DNA of 64,000 nt, taken from assembly GCA_902826695.1 (NCBI GenBank), contig CADEFU010000006.1, positions 180,994-244,993 on the forward strand. The letters run 5' to 3'. Every line of letters begins with the position of its first letter. Position 1 is the stretch's first letter. Positions 53,651-62,765 of this stretch are shown here, one piece after another. Below the pieces are notes generated by a model. The model saw only the letters and a list, made by a program, of their open reading frames with translations, was not told the DNA's origin and ran no database searches. The DNA comes from an uncultured Alphaproteobacteria bacterium. Its GTDB lineage: Bacteria; Pseudomonadota; Alphaproteobacteria; Micropepsales; Micropepsaceae. The translations under genes were made by a program, and so were the position numbers.

Positions 53651-55906
53651 CTACTGCGGCGGCGGAGCCGGCGGTGTTGCGGCCGCCTTCTGTTCGGCCT
53701 CATAGGCGGCATTGGCGTTGGCCAGGATGTAGGCGCGAATCGCTGCGACATCATCCTCCTTCAGGTGGTCTGCGAAGGAGGCCATCCCGTTTGCCTTGAG
53801 CTCGCCGTCGATGACGATCTCCTTGTAGCGCGCAAAGACTTCCGGCGAGCTGTAGCGCAAGTCGGGAACCACGCCGCTCGCCATGGCGAAGAAGCCGTGG
53901 CAGACGCCGCAGTAGCGGTGATAGGTGGCGTCCCCCTTCGCGACTTGCGCTGGGTTGAGCTTTTCTTCGGGTGGTTTTGCCATCGGCGGACGCACCGCTT
54001 CCTGCGCCTCGATCGACTTTTGCCCACCAATCTTGAAGGCAAAGATCTTCCCTTCGTTGCCGTACTTCAGAATCGCGTTTGCGGGCTCGGGCGAAAGCGT
54101 CAAGCCGACGCCACCCCAACCGGCAAGAACCACCACGTATTGTTCGCCGTCGACGCTGTAGGTCACAGGCGGGGCAATAATGCCGGTCTTGGCGTCGACC
54201 TTCCAAAGCTCCTCGCCCGTGTCGGCCTTCCAAGCGCGGAAGTAGCCGTCGCCCGCGCCCTGGAAGACAAGGTTGCCCGCGGTCGTCAACGTGCCGCCGT
54301 TCCAGAACGTCGCGTGCTTGGCGCGCCAAACCTCTTTCTGATTGATGGGATCCCACGCAATCAGGAAGCCTTCAACGGACGGCAGCGGCTGGCCTGCCGC
54401 CAGTGACTTCATCGTCATCGTCGAGATGGCGCCGAAATCGACGCCCGTGTTCCACACCCCCGGCTTCACACCACGCGATTGGTCATACACGAACAATTGC
54501 GGGGTCAGCTGCGCCGGGATGTAGACGAGCTTTGTCTGCGGGTTGAAAGACATCGGCTGCCAATTGTGACCGCCGTGCGGCGAGGGCTGCACCATCTTCG
54601 GCGCGTCGCGATAGGACGACGCGGCCGGGTTCTCTATGGGGCGGCCTTTAGGGTCCAAACCTTTCGCCCACGTCACGGGGACATAGTTGTTGCCCGAGAT
54701 GAACTCACCCGTCGAACGATCGATCACGTAGAAGAAGCCGTTCTTCGGCGCGTGCATCAGCGCCTTGCGGATCTGACCGTTGACTTCGAGGTCGGCCAGA
54801 ATGATGTGTTGCGTCGCCGTGAAGTCCCAGGTGTCGCCGGGCGTTTCCTGGAAGTGCCAAGCCATCTCCCCCGTGTCGGGTTTGATGGCGACGATCGACG
54901 ACACATAGAGATTATCGCCGCCGCCGGGTGAGCGGAGATAGCGGCTCCACGGGCTGCCGTTGCCGGTTCCGATGTAAAGCAGGTCGAGGTCGGGGTCGTA
55001 GGCCATCGAATCCCACACCGTGCCGCCGCCGCCGACTTCCCAGTATTTCCAGCCGGGTCCAGCGTCGGCCTTCCACGTCTGGAGTGCGGCTTTCAGGTGC
55101 TCGTTCTCGACGGGTACCCGCGGGTCGCCAGGGACCGTGTAGAAGCGCCAGAGCTGGCGGCCGGTTTCGGCGTCGTAGGCCGTGATGTAACCGCGGACGC
55201 CCAGTTCGGCGCCGCCGTTTCCGATGATGACTTTGCCCTTCACGATGCGCGGGGCACCGGTGACCGTGTAGGGTTTGTGACGGTCGACGGTTTGGACTTC
55301 CCAAATCGGTTTGCCGTTCTTGGCGTCGAGCGCCACGAGGCGGCCGTCGAGCGTGCCGACATAGACACGGCCTTTCCAAACGGCGACACCGCGGTTGACG
55401 ACATCGCAGCAGGGCTTGCGGCCGGTTTCGCCGGGGACTTCAGGATCGTAGGTCCAAAGTTCCTCGCCCGACTTTGCGTCGAGCGCGTAGACCTTGCTCC
55501 ACGAGCCGGTTGCGAACATCACGCCGTCGACGACGATGGGCGAGGCTTCGAGGCCGCGTATCGTGCCGGTTTGGTAGGACCAGGCCAGCTTCAAGTCCTT
55601 CACATTTTCGGTGTTGATCTTGTCCAACGGCGAGAAGCGTTGCTCGCCATAGGTGCGGCCGTGGGCGAGCCAGTTCTGGGGCTCGCCGTCGGCAGCCACC
55701 ACGCGCGCGCCGTCGAGCTTGTTTACGGCGTTGCCGATGCGCTTGGCGATCTCCTGCGCCTTGCTGACGTCCACAGGTGTCGTGCCTTCGACGACGTCTC
55801 CAAACGTCGTCGGCGGGCCACCGAACGTGCGCCCGAGAATTGGAATTGCCAGCACGAGCGCGACCGCTGCCGCGACCAGAGCAAGACGTGAGTTCTCCGA
55901 TGTCAT
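53651..55906 (-). CDS. PQQ-dependent quinohaemoprotein alcohol dehydrogenase
   Basis: A 751-residue periplasmic enzyme: signal/anchor segment (about 1-25), an eight-bladed propeller with the vicinal disulfide CC (166-167), catalytic Asp361 in GDTWDFTATQ, and a fused C-terminal cytochrome c with YCGVCH (about 666-670). The residue two after the catalytic Asp is Thr363, not Asp, so a calcium rather than lanthanide site is expected. It oxidises alcohols or aldehydes to the respiratory chain. AAGGGCGGAA precedes the ATG. PQQ synthesis genes are not in the window. Confidence 0.95.
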   Translation of the reverse strand: MTSENSRLALVAAAVALVLAIPILGRTFGGPPTTFGDVVEGTTPVDVSKAQEIAKRIGNAVNKLDGARVVAADGEPQNWLAHGRTYGEQRFSPLDKINTENVKDLKLAWSYQTGTIRGLEASPIVVDGVMFATGSWSKVYALDAKSGEELWTYDPEVPGETGRKPCCDVVNRGVAVWKGRVYVGTLDGRLVALDAKNGKPIWEVQTVDRHKPYTVTGAPRIVKGKVIIGNGGAELGVRGYITAYDAETGRQLWRFYTVPGDPRVPVENEHLKAALQTWKADAGPGWKYWEVGGGGTVWDSMAYDPDLDLLYIGTGNGSPWSRYLRSPGGGDNLYVSSIVAIKPDTGEMAWHFQETPGDTWDFTATQHIILADLEVNGQIRKALMHAPKNGFFYVIDRSTGEFISGNNYVPVTWAKGLDPKGRPIENPAASSYRDAPKMVQPSPHGGHNWQPMSFNPQTKLVYIPAQLTPQLFVYDQSRGVKPGVWNTGVDFGAISTMTMKSLAAGQPLPSVEGFLIAWDPINQKEVWRAKHATFWNGGTLTTAGNLVFQGAGDGYFRAWKADTGEELWKVDAKTGIIAPPVTYSVDGEQYVVVLAGWGGVGLTLSPEPANAILKYGNEGKIFAFKIGGQKSIEAQEAVRPPMAKPPEEKLNPAQVAKGDATYHRYCGVCHGFFAMASGVVPDLRYSSPEVFARYKEIVIDGELKANGMASFADHLKEDDVAAIRAYILANANAAYEAEQKAAATPPAPPPQ

Positions 55907-55937
55907 GAAGTTCCGCCCTTTAAGAGTTTGTCGTTGT

Positions 55938-55957
55938 TGCAGGCACGGTAGCCTGCA
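55938..55957 (-). promoter_or_regulatory. inverted repeat upstream of the PQQ dehydrogenase
   Basis: A 7-bp perfect repeat TGCAGGC/GCCTGCA with a 6-base loop lies between the kinase stop and the dehydrogenase start. It may be a terminator for the kinase operon or an operator of the dehydrogenase. There is no U-run. Confidence 0.35.
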
Positions 55958-55978
55958 CAGAGCCGCCGCTGCAACGGG

Positions 55979-57247
55979 CTAGAGCAACGGCAACCTCAGG
56001 ACGAAGGCCGAGCGTCCATCGCGCGTCTCCACCGTTACGTCGCCGCGATGGCGGCGCGCAATCTGGCGAACGAGCGCAAGACCCAAGCCTGTGCCTGTGG
56101 ATGCGCTGCCAGCCTTGCGGAAGAAGGGTTCAAATATGCGGGCGCGGTCCGCTTCGGCGATGCCCTCGCCGTGGTCGGCGACGGTGAGCGTGGCGGTCGC
56201 TGCCTCCGCCTCGACCGAAACCCCGATGGGCGGCGCGCCGTGCCGCTTGGCATTTTCGAGCAGGTTACGGATCAAGCGGCGAAGCAGGCGGGCGTCGCCT
56301 TGGACGGTGACGGGGGTGCCGGTGACCGTGGCGGCGCCGTAGTGCGAGGCTTCTTCGGCCGCGAGTGCGAGGATGTCGACCGGCTCCACCTGATCGAGGT
56401 CGTCCATGGCGTCGAGGCGGCTTGAGAGCAGGATTTCGTCGATCAGCTGGTCGAGTTCGGCAATGTCTTGCTCGAGTTCGGCTTTGCGCGCGGGATCGAC
56501 GTTTTCCTTCAAGAGCTCGATGCCCATGCGCAGGCGCGTCAGCGGCGTGCGCAGTTCGTGCGACGCGTTGGCGAGCAGCATCTTGTGCGCCTTGACGAGT
56601 TCCTCGATGCGTGCGGCGGCGCGGTTGAAGCTCTCCGCCACTTTCGCGACTTCGTCTTTGCCTTCGACTTGCACACGGGCGGTGAGGTCGCCGGCGCCTA
56701 GTTTCTCGACGCCGGTTTGCAGGCGCTCGAGGCGGCGGGTGATGCCGCGTACGATCGGAAATGCGGCGAGCGCGATTAGACAGGCTGCGAGCGCAAGATG
56801 GCCCAGGAACCCTAAGCTAAAGCCTCTCCCTCGGTGCAGGTGCTCCCGGAGGGGGCGGACGACAATGACCCGGCCGTCGCGCAGCGGCAGCTTCCACACG
56901 GGCGCATGTGTGCGGCGGAACCAACGATCCTCGTCAGCATCGCGTGGCGCCGGCAACTGTTCACCCGCGGATGCGATCAGCGTACCGTCGGGTGCGAAGA
57001 GGGCGAGGTCGGCGTGGATTAGGCGTGACAAGCGGTCCACCGCTTCCTGCTGTACCGGCCGCGACGCGCTGGGATCGGCGAGTGCTGCGGTCAGCACGCC
57101 GCCTGCCATCCCGAAGGCACCGCGCATGGCGTCGGACTCAGGACCTGCGCGGAAGACGAGCGCGGTGACGACAACGACAAGCAACAGGCTTGCCAAGATC
57201 GTGAGGTAGACTTTGACGAACAGGCGGTTGAAGACTCTCATCGACAT
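55979..57247 (-). CDS. HAMP-type sensor histidine kinase (CpxA-like)
   Basis: A 422-residue kinase: N-terminal helix (about 10-32), a short periplasmic sensor (about 33-148), a second helix (about 150-172), HAMP (ITRRLERLQTGVEKLGAGDLTARV), HisKA with LLANASHELRTPLTRLRMG and HATPase with LLENAKRHG, DHGEGI and GTGLGLAL. Its ATG overlaps the response regulator stop by one base. With a CpxP-like gene upstream it looks like an envelope-stress sensor. Confidence 0.93.
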   Translation of the reverse strand: MSMRVFNRLFVKVYLTILASLLLVVVVTALVFRAGPESDAMRGAFGMAGGVLTAALADPSASRPVQQEAVDRLSRLIHADLALFAPDGTLIASAGEQLPAPRDADEDRWFRRTHAPVWKLPLRDGRVIVVRPLREHLHRGRGFSLGFLGHLALAACLIALAAFPIVRGITRRLERLQTGVEKLGAGDLTARVQVEGKDEVAKVAESFNRAAARIEELVKAHKMLLANASHELRTPLTRLRMGIELLKENVDPARKAELEQDIAELDQLIDEILLSSRLDAMDDLDQVEPVDILALAAEEASHYGAATVTGTPVTVQGDARLLRRLIRNLLENAKRHGAPPIGVSVEAEAATATLTVADHGEGIAEADRARIFEPFFRKAGSASTGTGLGLALVRQIARRHRGDVTVETRDGRSAFVLRLPLL

Positions 57248-57930
57248 CAGTCTTGCGCCTTGGCGAAGACGTAGCCCGCTCCGCGCACGGTGAGCACGCG
57301 GCGGGGTTCGCGCGGATTGTCTTCGATGGCGGCGCGGATGCGCGAGATGTGGACATCGATCGAGCGGTCGAACGCTTCGATGGACTCGCCTTTGACGAGA
57401 TCGAACAGCGTGTCGCGCGAGAGCACACGGCCAGCGCGCTCAGCCATCGCGAGGAGGAGCGCATACTGGTTGCCGGTGAGCGGCCGGGCTACGCCATCGA
57501 TACGAACTTCTCGCGCGTCCTTATCGATCTCCAAGCGGCCGAACCGCAGCGCGTTCGCGGGTGAGCTGTGCGCGCGCCGCAGAATCGCACGGAGGCGGGC
57601 TAAGAGTTCGCGTGGTTCGAACGGTTTTGGCAGGTAGTCGTCCGCGCCCATCTCTAAGCCGATGATGCGGTCCATCGCGTCGCCGCGGGCGGTGAGCATG
57701 AGGATCGGGGTTTGGCTTTTCGTACGTAGTTCCTTGCAGACTTCGAGGCCGTCCATGTCGGGCAGCATCAGGTCGAGCACGAGGGCGTCGAAGGATTCGC
57801 GCTGGCTTTGCGCGAGACCGGCGCGGCCGGTCGCGGCGTGGGTCACGCGAAAGCCCGCGCCCGCCAGATAGTCTTCAACCATCCGGGCGAGGCGCGGGTC
57901 GTCTTCGATCAGAAGAATGCGGTCGGCCAC
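57247..57930 (-). CDS. OmpR/CpxR-type response regulator
   Basis: A 227-residue regulator. Receiver with EDDPRL, the phospho-Asp in LVLDLMLPDMDG (about Asp53), LTARGD and KPFEPREL; a winged-helix effector follows with LTGNQYALLLAMAERAGRVLSRDTLF and RVLTVRGAGYVF. It lies between a CpxP/Spy-like gene and its kinase; the set is likely co-transcribed. Confidence 0.96.
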   Translation of the reverse strand: MADRILLIEDDPRLARMVEDYLAGAGFRVTHAATGRAGLAQSQRESFDALVLDLMLPDMDGLEVCKELRTKSQTPILMLTARGDAMDRIIGLEMGADDYLPKPFEPRELLARLRAILRRAHSSPANALRFGRLEIDKDAREVRIDGVARPLTGNQYALLLAMAERAGRVLSRDTLFDLVKGESIEAFDRSIDVHISRIRAAIEDNPREPRRVLTVRGAGYVFAKAQD

Positions 57931-57959
57931 TGTCGTTGTCCTTCAGGGGCCGTACGCCA

Positions 57960-58493
57960 TCAGAAGTCCCAGTGCCGCGCAAGCTTGCCGCGCTGCTCGG
58001 GCGTCAGGACTTCCGCCGCTTCGGTCAGTGCTTGGGCGAGCCGCTTGCTAGCCGCGTCGGCGGACGCCATCTGCTCGGTCCGGAAAGCTTCGACGGCAGC
58101 GCGATCGACCGTCGGTTGGCGAAGGAGTTCGACGCCGCGCTTGCGCGCTTCTTGCATCTTTTGGTGCAACGGCAGCATGTCGGTCGCGAGCGACTGTGCG
58201 ATTGCCGTCAGCTTCTTCTTCTGCTCGTCGTTGGCGTCGACGTGCCAGGCGAAGCGTTCGACCATGTGGGCCGCATGCTCCTTCGCTTGTTCCGGGTTCA
58301 CCGGGCCATGCATGCGGTGATGACCCCAACCGCCGCCGTGGTGTCCCCAGCCGCCGTGGCGCGGGCCGAAGCCGCCGTGTCCCATCGCCGAAGTGGCAAT
58401 GCCGCCGCCGACGAGGCCGACGATGGCGGCACCGATCAACGCGGCGTAACCGAACCCGCGGCGGGTGGTGGGAGTGCTGGATTGTTCAGACAT
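57960..58493 (-). CDS. Spy/CpxP-family periplasmic stress protein
   Basis: A 177-residue protein with an N-terminal anchor or signal (about 14-37), a His/Gly-rich linker (GGFGPRHGGWGHHGG) possibly for metal, and a helical domain with the LTPEQR Spy/CpxP signature near the end. CpxP/Spy proteins bind unfolded proteins or metals and restrain the CpxA kinase. It is the first gene of the operon with a CpxR/CpxA-like pair, so feedback inhibition of the kinase is plausible. Confidence 0.88.
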   Translation of the reverse strand: MSEQSSTPTTRRGFGYAALIGAAIVGLVGGGIATSAMGHGGFGPRHGGWGHHGGGWGHHRMHGPVNPEQAKEHAAHMVERFAWHVDANDEQKKKLTAIAQSLATDMLPLHQKMQEARKRGVELLRQPTVDRAAVEAFRTEQMASADAASKRLAQALTEAAEVLTPEQRGKLARHWDF

Positions 58494-58728
58494 TTCTTTC
58501 TCCGTGGGAGGGCTTCGAGAGCGAGCCCGTAGCCAGTAGATGAGATAGGTGCGTTGCGTGCGCTTTGCGCGATTGTAAAGATTTGTTGCGCAGACCGATG
58601 TTCGTTAAGAGGTTCGGGCGCGGCATTTGGCGCAAATCAGCCGCTCTTTGGGGGTTGTGTGGGCTTGAGCTTGCCGCTCTAATCCGCCGCCTTCCGGTAC
58701 CCTTTTCACGCAAGAAATAGAGCGACAC

Positions 58729-59661
58729 ATGGCGCGCCTGACGATCATTCCCGACGATACCAAAATCGACTTCGTCGGGCGGCGGCTTTGGGCATTCGCG
58801 ATCGACGGGTTGCTGGTCGTTGCGACCGTGATCTCGTTGTGGACGCAGGGGCTCAATCTCGGGATCGATTTCACGGGCGGCGTCGTCATCGAGGCCGCGA
58901 GCGAAAAGACGATTGATCTGACGTCGCTGCGCAGCAAACTTGGCACGCTTGGGTTCGGCGAAGTGGCGCTGCAGAACTTCGGCTCGGACAAAAGCGTTCT
59001 CATTCGCGTGCAGCCTTCGGAGCAGATCACGGGCCAAGAGCAGGTGGTCGCCGGCAAGATCAAGCAAGTGTTAGGCCCCGATTTTCGTATCATGCGGCAA
59101 GAGGTGGTGGGGCCGAAGGTTTCGGGCGAACTCTTTCGTACCGGGGTGATTGCCACGGTGCTCGCGATTTTGATGATCGCGGTTTACGTTTGGTTCCGCT
59201 TTGAGTGGCAGTTCGGCGTCGCCGGCATGCTCGCGACCGCACATGACGTGCTGGTCGCGGTGGGCATGTATTCGGTGTTCCAATTCGACTTTAACCTCAC
59301 CTCGATCGCCGCGCTGTTGCTCTTGGCCGGGTACTCGATCAACGACACCGTCGTGGTGTTCGACCGTATCCGCGAGAACCGGCGCAAGTTCCGGCAGATG
59401 AGTTTGGGCGAGCTTATCAACCTGTCCACCAATCAAACGCTATCGCGCACGTTCCTGACCAGCTTTACGACGGCGTTGTCCGTGCTGCCGCTGATCTTCT
59501 TCGGCGGCGAGGCCTTGTTTGGGTTCGCGGCGACGATCCTGTGGGGCATTGTCATCGGCACGTACTCCTCGGTGTTCGTGGCGTCGTGCGTGCTGCTCTA
59601 TCTGCCGACGATCAAAATGGGCGGCCAAGCGCCGAAGCAAGTTCAAGGCGCGCAGGTCTAG
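58729..59661 (+). CDS. secF: protein translocase subunit SecF
   Basis: A 310-residue six-helix RND-fold subunit. The periplasmic head follows helix 1 with GLNLGIDFTGGVVIE (motif D1); later come LLLAGYSINDTVVVFDRIRENRR and TLSRTFLTSFTTALSVLPLIFFGG. SecDF pulls proteins out of the Sec channel using proton flow. No secD or yajC is beside it, unlike the usual arrangement; upstream is a divergent stress operon. It overlaps the convergent TSUP gene by four bases. Confidence 0.96.
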   Translation: MARLTIIPDDTKIDFVGRRLWAFAIDGLLVVATVISLWTQGLNLGIDFTGGVVIEAASEKTIDLTSLRSKLGTLGFGEVALQNFGSDKSVLIRVQPSEQITGQEQVVAGKIKQVLGPDFRIMRQEVVGPKVSGELFRTGVIATVLAILMIAVYVWFRFEWQFGVAGMLATAHDVLVAVGMYSVFQFDFNLTSIAALLLLAGYSINDTVVVFDRIRENRRKFRQMSLGELINLSTNQTLSRTFLTSFTTALSVLPLIFFGGEALFGFAATILWGIVIGTYSSVFVASCVLLYLPTIKMGGQAPKQVQGAQV

Positions 59662-60500
59662 CCCAAGTAGGCCCAGCCCATCCGGGCCGCCGTCAGGCAA
59701 AGAAACGTCCCGAACGCGAGGCGAAGCGCGCGTGGCTTTAGGCTGTGCGCGAGCGCGACGCCCCATGGCGTTGCAACCATTGTTGCGGGCACAATGAGGG
59801 CGAGGCCGAGCAAGCTTACATAGCCTAGCGAGTAAGGCGGCAGCCCCTGTGCGTTCCAACCGGTCACAATCATGCCGATGGCGCCGGGAACGGCGATGAT
59901 GAGGCCGAAGCCTGCTGCTGTCGCTACTGCGCGGTGAATCGTGGCGCCGAATAGCGTCATCACCGTCACGCCGAATGTCCCGCCACCGATGCCCATCATC
60001 ACGGACAGGCAGCCGTTCGCGAGGCCAAGCGGCCAACTCAATGCGCCTTTCGGGACGTCGTCGCCGAGGCGCCACTCTTGGCGGCCCAAGAGCATGAAGA
60101 GGCCGAGTGCGGCGGCGCCGGCGGCGAACACGCCGGTCAAGCCCTTGCCTCCGACGAGGTGGGCGAACCAGGTCCCGATCAGAACGCCTGCGAAGGTTGG
60201 AAGCGCCCACGCCCGGAGAACCTGCCAGTCGACGGCGCCCTTCTTGTTGTGGCTCAGCGTCGAGCGGACCGACGTCGGAATGATCGTGGCGAGCGAGGTG
60301 CCGACGGCGAGCGGCATGCGCACGGCCTCGTCAACGCCCAAGAACGAGAGCGCCTGATAGAGCACCGGCACCAGAACAATGCCGCCGCCAACACCCAGAA
60401 GGCCGGCGACCGTGCCCGCAACGAGGCCGGAAGCGGCGATCGCGACGGCGAGGGCAGCGAGCTGTGCCGGCGAGGTGGAGGCGAAGGTGTCGAGAGCCAT
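59658..60500 (-). CDS. TSUP (TauE/SafE) family membrane transporter
   Basis: A 280-residue carrier with about eight helices. VAGTVAGLLGVGGGIVLVPVLY and GLANGCLSVMMGIGGGTFGVTVM are the two internal-repeat signatures. The family exports sulfite, sulfoacetate or other organosulfur anions. It starts right at the end of the TonB-receptor gene, so the two are probably translated together, which could point to a shared organic anion or metal substrate. Confidence 0.9.
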   Translation of the reverse strand: MALDTFASTSPAQLAALAVAIAASGLVAGTVAGLLGVGGGIVLVPVLYQALSFLGVDEAVRMPLAVGTSLATIIPTSVRSTLSHNKKGAVDWQVLRAWALPTFAGVLIGTWFAHLVGGKGLTGVFAAGAAALGLFMLLGRQEWRLGDDVPKGALSWPLGLANGCLSVMMGIGGGTFGVTVMTLFGATIHRAVATAAGFGLIIAVPGAIGMIVTGWNAQGLPPYSLGYVSLLGLALIVPATMVATPWGVALAHSLKPRALRLAFGTFLCLTAARMGWAYLG

Positions 60501-62564
60501 CTATTGCAGGGCCGTTCGGACGCCGATCGTTACGCCGCGGTCTTCGCCGGGGAAGTAGCGGTCGTTGCCGAAGGCGAAGTCGGCGCGCTCGGCGTAGTCG
60601 GTGTTCGTAAGGTTGCGAATTGCTCCGAAGACGGCGAACCGTTCGCTGAGTTTGTACTCGGCGCGAAGGTTGAAGACGTTGTGGCCGGGGTAACTGGCGG
60701 TGTTCTCGGCGTTCGTAAAATACTCACCCATGTGGACCCATTCGAGTTCGAGGCGTGCGTCGTCGACCGGGTGCCACCTGGCGCGGGCATTCCAAATCCA
60801 GCGCGGGGCGGTGTCGATGTCGTCGCCGCTCGCGATGTTTTCGCCTGCGCGCGTGACGGTGTCGCTGAAGCGATAGGTGTGACGAGCGTAGGTGATCCAA
60901 CCGGCGAGTTCGACATCGTCGCCGAGTGGGACGTCGGCGTTCAGCTCGATGCCTTGGTGCCTGGTACGGCCGTTCGTGACGGTAAAGCCGTCGGCGTTTC
61001 GGAACGAGGTGTCGCGCTTGTCCATGTGGTAGAGCGCGAGTTCGATGTTCGCAGGGCCAAGGCTGCCGCGCCAGCCGGTTTCGATGGAGTCGATGGACTC
61101 GACATCTTGTTCGCCCGGGACTTGCAGCGTTTGCAGCGAGTAGAGGTCGGTGATCTGCGGCGGCCGCGCGCCGCGCGCGAGGTTGAGGTAGAGCGTGTGG
61201 CCTTGCGCCGGCTTCCAGGTGACGCCAAGCTTTGGCGTCACCGCCGTGAACGCGTCACTGCGGTCGGCGGGCCGGCGGAAGCGCCCGATGTCGCCGGTGG
61301 GCGCGCGATTGTCGTAGTCGTAGTCGACGCGCTCAGCGCGCAGGCCCGCTGTCAGGTTCCAGCCGGGGGCGAAGCGCCAATCGGCTTGAGCGAAGGCGGC
61401 GAGCGCCGTCATGTCCACGCGATAGTCGTAGTGCAGCCCTTGCACGTAGCCGCCGGGTTGGGTTGCACGCGACTGGAATTCCCTGAGGCGGCCCTGCGTC
61501 AGGTCAGCATCGGCGCCTACGATGAACGAAAGGCCGTCAGCCGCTTTCCAGTAATAGGCGCTTTGCACGCCACCACCGGTTTGGCCCGATGTTTCGAGCG
61601 CGCGGGAGGGGAAGAATGAGAGCAGTAGCTCGGCGTCGATCCAGCGGAAATAGGGCGTGATGCGGAGTTCGCCGGTCCCAAGCGGACGGGCGAACGTCGC
61701 TTGGGCGCGGGCGAGTTGCTGATCGCGAAACGCCTCGGGTGTCGGGTTCGAGCGCGCGATTGCGTCCGATTTGTAGGCGTTCGTGCCCTGGATGAAGCCA
61801 GCGGTTTCTTGGTTCAGGTTTTGGAACACGAAGCGCGACTTCATCGTCCAATCGCCTAGATAGGCGTCCCAGCCGGCGAGCGCGTGTTGCTGATCGAGAC
61901 TGGAGGCCGCGCGCCAGCCATCTTCATGATCGAGCGCAAGCCCCAGAAAGCCCAGATGCGGATCATCCTGCGCGCCCTCGCGCGTTCCGAAAGCGAGCGA
62001 GCCTGCGGCGCGAGCGCGGCCGAACGAACCGGCGCTCACTTGCGCGTGCGCCCAGCCATCGTCGCGGATGCCGGGCGGCGTCGTGATGACGTTGACGATG
62101 CCATGGACTGCGTTCGAGCCGTAGAGTGCGCTCCCGGGGCCGCGCACGACTTCGACGGCATCGGCGAAATCGAGGCTGGTCTCGAACAGCTGGTTCACGT
62201 TGCCGAAGCCGGGCGCGCGGGTGGGCACGCCGTCTTCGAGCACAAGGAACGAGCCTGCGCTCTGGCCGCCGTTCAGCACCGGCGAGCGGATCGCCGGCAG
62301 GTTCTCGACGCCGTTGTTGCGGTGGATTGCGACGCCGGGAAGGCGGTTCAGCGCTTCGGCGGCGACTTGTGGGTCGATGCGGTTGAGTTCGTCGCCACTC
62401 ATGCGGGCGGTGTTGCCGGCGAGTGTATCGAGGCCTTGGGCTCGGCGCTGACCGGTGACCACGACTTTTTCGACCGTGCCCTCGGCGAACGCAGGCACGG
62501 CGAGCGCAAGGAGCAACAGCGGGCTTGCGAATGCGGCCCCTCTCGCCGTTCTTGTCGAACTCAT
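60501..62564 (-). CDS. TonB-dependent outer-membrane receptor
   Basis: A 687-residue receptor. Signal peptide (1-27, ending VPAFA), a TonB-box-like region KVVVTGQR, a plug domain (about 45-160, with VLEDGVPTRAPGFGN, VRGPGSALYGSNAVHGIVNV) and a 22-strand barrel ending in GVRTAL(Q). ATG 62564 is chosen because the signal peptide starts there, though no strong Shine-Dalgarno is visible; the longer in-frame extension is rejected. It could import a siderophore or a vitamin/sugar complex; cargo unknown. Confidence 0.92.
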   Translation of the reverse strand: MSSTRTARGAAFASPLLLLALAVPAFAEGTVEKVVVTGQRRAQGLDTLAGNTARMSGDELNRIDPQVAAEALNRLPGVAIHRNNGVENLPAIRSPVLNGGQSAGSFLVLEDGVPTRAPGFGNVNQLFETSLDFADAVEVVRGPGSALYGSNAVHGIVNVITTPPGIRDDGWAHAQVSAGSFGRARAAGSLAFGTREGAQDDPHLGFLGLALDHEDGWRAASSLDQQHALAGWDAYLGDWTMKSRFVFQNLNQETAGFIQGTNAYKSDAIARSNPTPEAFRDQQLARAQATFARPLGTGELRITPYFRWIDAELLLSFFPSRALETSGQTGGGVQSAYYWKAADGLSFIVGADADLTQGRLREFQSRATQPGGYVQGLHYDYRVDMTALAAFAQADWRFAPGWNLTAGLRAERVDYDYDNRAPTGDIGRFRRPADRSDAFTAVTPKLGVTWKPAQGHTLYLNLARGARPPQITDLYSLQTLQVPGEQDVESIDSIETGWRGSLGPANIELALYHMDKRDTSFRNADGFTVTNGRTRHQGIELNADVPLGDDVELAGWITYARHTYRFSDTVTRAGENIASGDDIDTAPRWIWNARARWHPVDDARLELEWVHMGEYFTNAENTASYPGHNVFNLRAEYKLSERFAVFGAIRNLTNTDYAERADFAFGNDRYFPGEDRGVTIGVRTALQ

Positions 62565-62765
62565 CACCACAGTTTGCACTTCAGCGCCGATCTCGTTGAA
62601 CTGGGCCATTGTTGGCGCAACAGCGTCGGCGATACTAGCCAGGCGATCGCAACCCGCGAGCACCATTCCGTCGCGGTAGAGCGCCAACTGCGCCGGCGAC
62701 ACAGCTTGCGAACATTTCGTGACCATCTTGCCGCACCGGCTGTATGCGTTTACAGCGTGCCCGCA

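Noticed and set aside
52706..54406. 566-codon plus-strand frame across hisS and the PQQ dehydrogenase
   Set aside because: Spans two unrelated genes and the terminator between them on the other strand; no recognisable domain.
53651..55906. Lanthanide-dependent (XoxF-type) alcohol dehydrogenase
   Set aside because: The residue two positions after the catalytic Asp is Thr, not the Asp typical of lanthanide enzymes.
60078..61619. 513-codon plus-strand frame opposite the TSUP and TonB-receptor genes
   Set aside because: Antisense shadow spanning a gene junction; no domain.
62565..62765. Possible riboswitch (cobalamin) upstream of the TonB receptor
   Set aside because: No B12-box or related conserved element is visible on either strand.
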